Program-made: the position numbers and the translations under genes
Shown: in pieces, positions 62,452 through 64,000 of the stretch
How the letters are laid out: each line of letters starts with the position of its first letter
How positions within the stretch are numbered: the first letter of the stretch is position 1
Source of the DNA: Tubiluchus corallicola
Lineage: Eukaryota > Priapulida > Priapulimorpha > Priapulimorphida > Tubiluchidae
Reading direction: 5' to 3'
NCBI GenBank assembly: GCA_030141605.1
Contig: JAQGDQ010000006.1
Location: 62,001 to 126,000, forward strand
Length of the DNA stretch: 64,000 nucleotides
Notes under the pieces: generated by a model
What the model was told of the DNA's origin: nothing
Database searches by the model: none
The model's input: the letters and a program-made list of their open reading frames with translations, nothing else

Positions 62452-64000
62452 CTGAAAATAAACAAAACAACATAAATTCAATGTTTACTGCTGGTACAAT
62501 GTTATAAAAACACAACAGGCTCAAACAACACTACTCAGTTTCAAAAATTGTCAGAGTCAAATGTACACTTTCTGCCAAAAAATTTTTGCTACTTCTTTTT
62601 ACAAAATTGCTAATTTTAACATAAACTATATTATTGTATGTAAAATTTAAGGATGGACACTTGTTACTTAGATTCTTTGAAATATAATTTACCAAACAGG
62701 ACATCACAGAAACAAAGATAATAATTGATTTATTTCACAAGTTCACGGTTGATTAAAATCCACAAAGCCTTACAACCATTGTAGTTCTCAGGATCAATAA
62801 ATGCATTGGCTATGATCACATGGTTTCGAGCATCAAAACTGGTATCACCAAAATGCAAGCTAAATAATAACATTCAACAACATCTGAAGGAAAACGTCAG
62901 ATTTAGCATATGTCATCCCAGCGTAATCAACTACATCCAGCTCCATAAATGACTATCATTTTTGAGAGCCCATGGTCAATTATTAAAACCGGGATGACAT
63001 TATGATGCACAAACTGTGCAACCATAGTTTCCACACAGTAAACAAAGCTGCACTCCTGTAGGAAAACTTGCAACTTGCCAGTAATGCTGCCTAACTTAAA
63101 AATTTAATCTATAAATTTGGCTCGTATAAAGAGTTAAGAGAGAAAATGCATTCAAGACCACAATACTTTAGTTTATACAACACTCATAATAATGGAGCTT
63201 TTCATCTTGAGAAGTTAATTCTACTTTTTCACGTATGGTGTTCCTGCATACCACGACTAAATCAGCACAATGCACGACGTCATGGCAATACTTAAAGCAG
63301 GTACAAATGTTAGCAAATTCCGCTGACCTAAATTATAATTTGTTTCACCAGGTGCTATGTGTCCAGAAAACAACTAATTTGCACATAACATAAGTAACTG
63401 AAAAGTTCACTTGCAAAAGTAACACAAAAATTCTTAATTTAGGTAAAAAGACAAAACTATATATTTCAAAATAAAGCAGTTCTTAGCAGTTTCTGTTCAA
63501 GTTTGTTTTGCCTATACATGCATTAAATTAAATCACAAAAAATTTATATTTTAAAGAAAAATATTATTGCTCACTGCTATACAAATAAAACTGTTAGTAT
63601 GATGGATCAACAAACAAAGAACTCAGTCAAACTAATAATAAACTTCACAATCAAAAATGCACGAAACACGATGGTCTAAACCTCACACTGCTTGAAGAAA
63701 AATATGCTATATTCACCATGGCATTTGGACTGAGACCATTTTTACTGTAACTGTCACTCCAAAACCAAACAGAAGCAGTAAATATAATCAGAGTTTGTCT
63801 GGAATAAGGAGCACTTAAATATAGATTATGAAATTATTTTATGTAGGTGAAAAAGTTTCGGATATCATTAGAAACACATTAACTGCAAAAAGTAAACTCA
63901 AACCGTGTAAAGCTCTTGTTAAACCTATATGCTACACTATCGATGCTAAATAAAAACAATATAAATTAGCTATTATTAATTCATGATTATTTTTAGAACA
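62452..64000 (-). other. Upstream intron of the ARHGAP21/23-like gene, running past the window edge
   Basis: No RhoGAP, PH or PDZ coding block was found here, so the preceding exon lies beyond 64000 or is too short for me to see. The intron holds a decayed coding-like stretch, listed separately. Confidence 0.55.
62730..63105 (-). pseudogene. Unclassified coding-like relic within the intron
   Basis: Read on the minus strand with two frame changes: GSITGKLQVFLQEC, SFVYCVETMVAQFVHHNVIP, VLIIDHGLSKMIVIYGA; then ELDVVDYAGMTYAKSDVFLQ, MLLNVII; then LHFGDTSFDARNHVIIANAF, IDPENYNGCKALWILINREL and a stop at 62730-62732. Each piece is open and protein-like, with AATAAA overlapping the stop. The family was not recognised; the G-D-x-x-x-D-A-R part faintly recalls the PIF/Harbinger nuclease, but that is weak. 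It could also be a processed pseudogene. Confidence 0.35.

Noticed and set aside
62452-62524. Start of the 162-codon frame at the ATG 62522-62524
   Set aside because: A clear acceptor (TTTTCAG) lies at 62452-62458 and homology to ARHGAP21 begins right after it, so the preceding codons are intronic.

Overview
The window looks like 64 kb of nuclear DNA from an animal, most likely an invertebrate. It is AT-rich, holds no long intact ORF over its first 60 kb, and is dense in microsatellites and decayed transposons. The one convincing host gene has GT-AG introns. A mollusc or other lophotrochozoan is my best guess, based on the mix of decayed elements and on traces of a TGACCTTTGACCT-type interspersed repeat; nothing here fixes the phylum.

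Host gene (right end, minus strand, 60141-62451 and beyond the right edge): the last two coding exons of an ARHGAP21/ARHGAP23-type Rho GTPase-activating protein. They encode only the tail downstream of the RhoGAP domain. The PDZ, PH and RhoGAP domains must lie past position 64000. The protein ends in a class I PDZ-ligand-like sequence (ESSV).

Positions 1 to about 60000 lie downstream of that gene and read as intergenic DNA made of repeats. From left to right: LINE 3' relic (3480-3990); degenerate ~22-bp repeat (7490-8145); possible tRNA-derived SINE (12190-12400); 68-bp hairpin minisatellite (14936-15605); large GA/GACA/GAGT microsatellite (18511-18868); DNA element with ~220-270 bp terminal inverted repeats built from an ATAATGTAATAA-like sub-repeat (20308-22953), with a shorter copy at 41287-42062; internally deleted mariner-like element (24721-25193); complete but dead pogo/Tigger element with both ends and a recognisable transposase (25416-27241); LINE RNase H relic (33339-33650); a second, unrelated 68-bp tandem repeat (36087-36300); tetranucleotide arrays (37665-37864); Tc1/mariner C-terminal relic (38510-38770); long CA tract (39421-39534); degenerate palindromic repeat (43600-43815); LINE reverse-transcriptase relic (56277-56690); and a CAT-rich array (58715-59110).

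No rRNA, tRNA, CRISPR array or operon was recognised. Apart from the RhoGAP gene, every recognisable protein fragment is a mobile-element remnant, so no pathway links the features. The most unusual structures are the 68-bp hairpin minisatellite and the ATAATGTAATAA long-TIR family.
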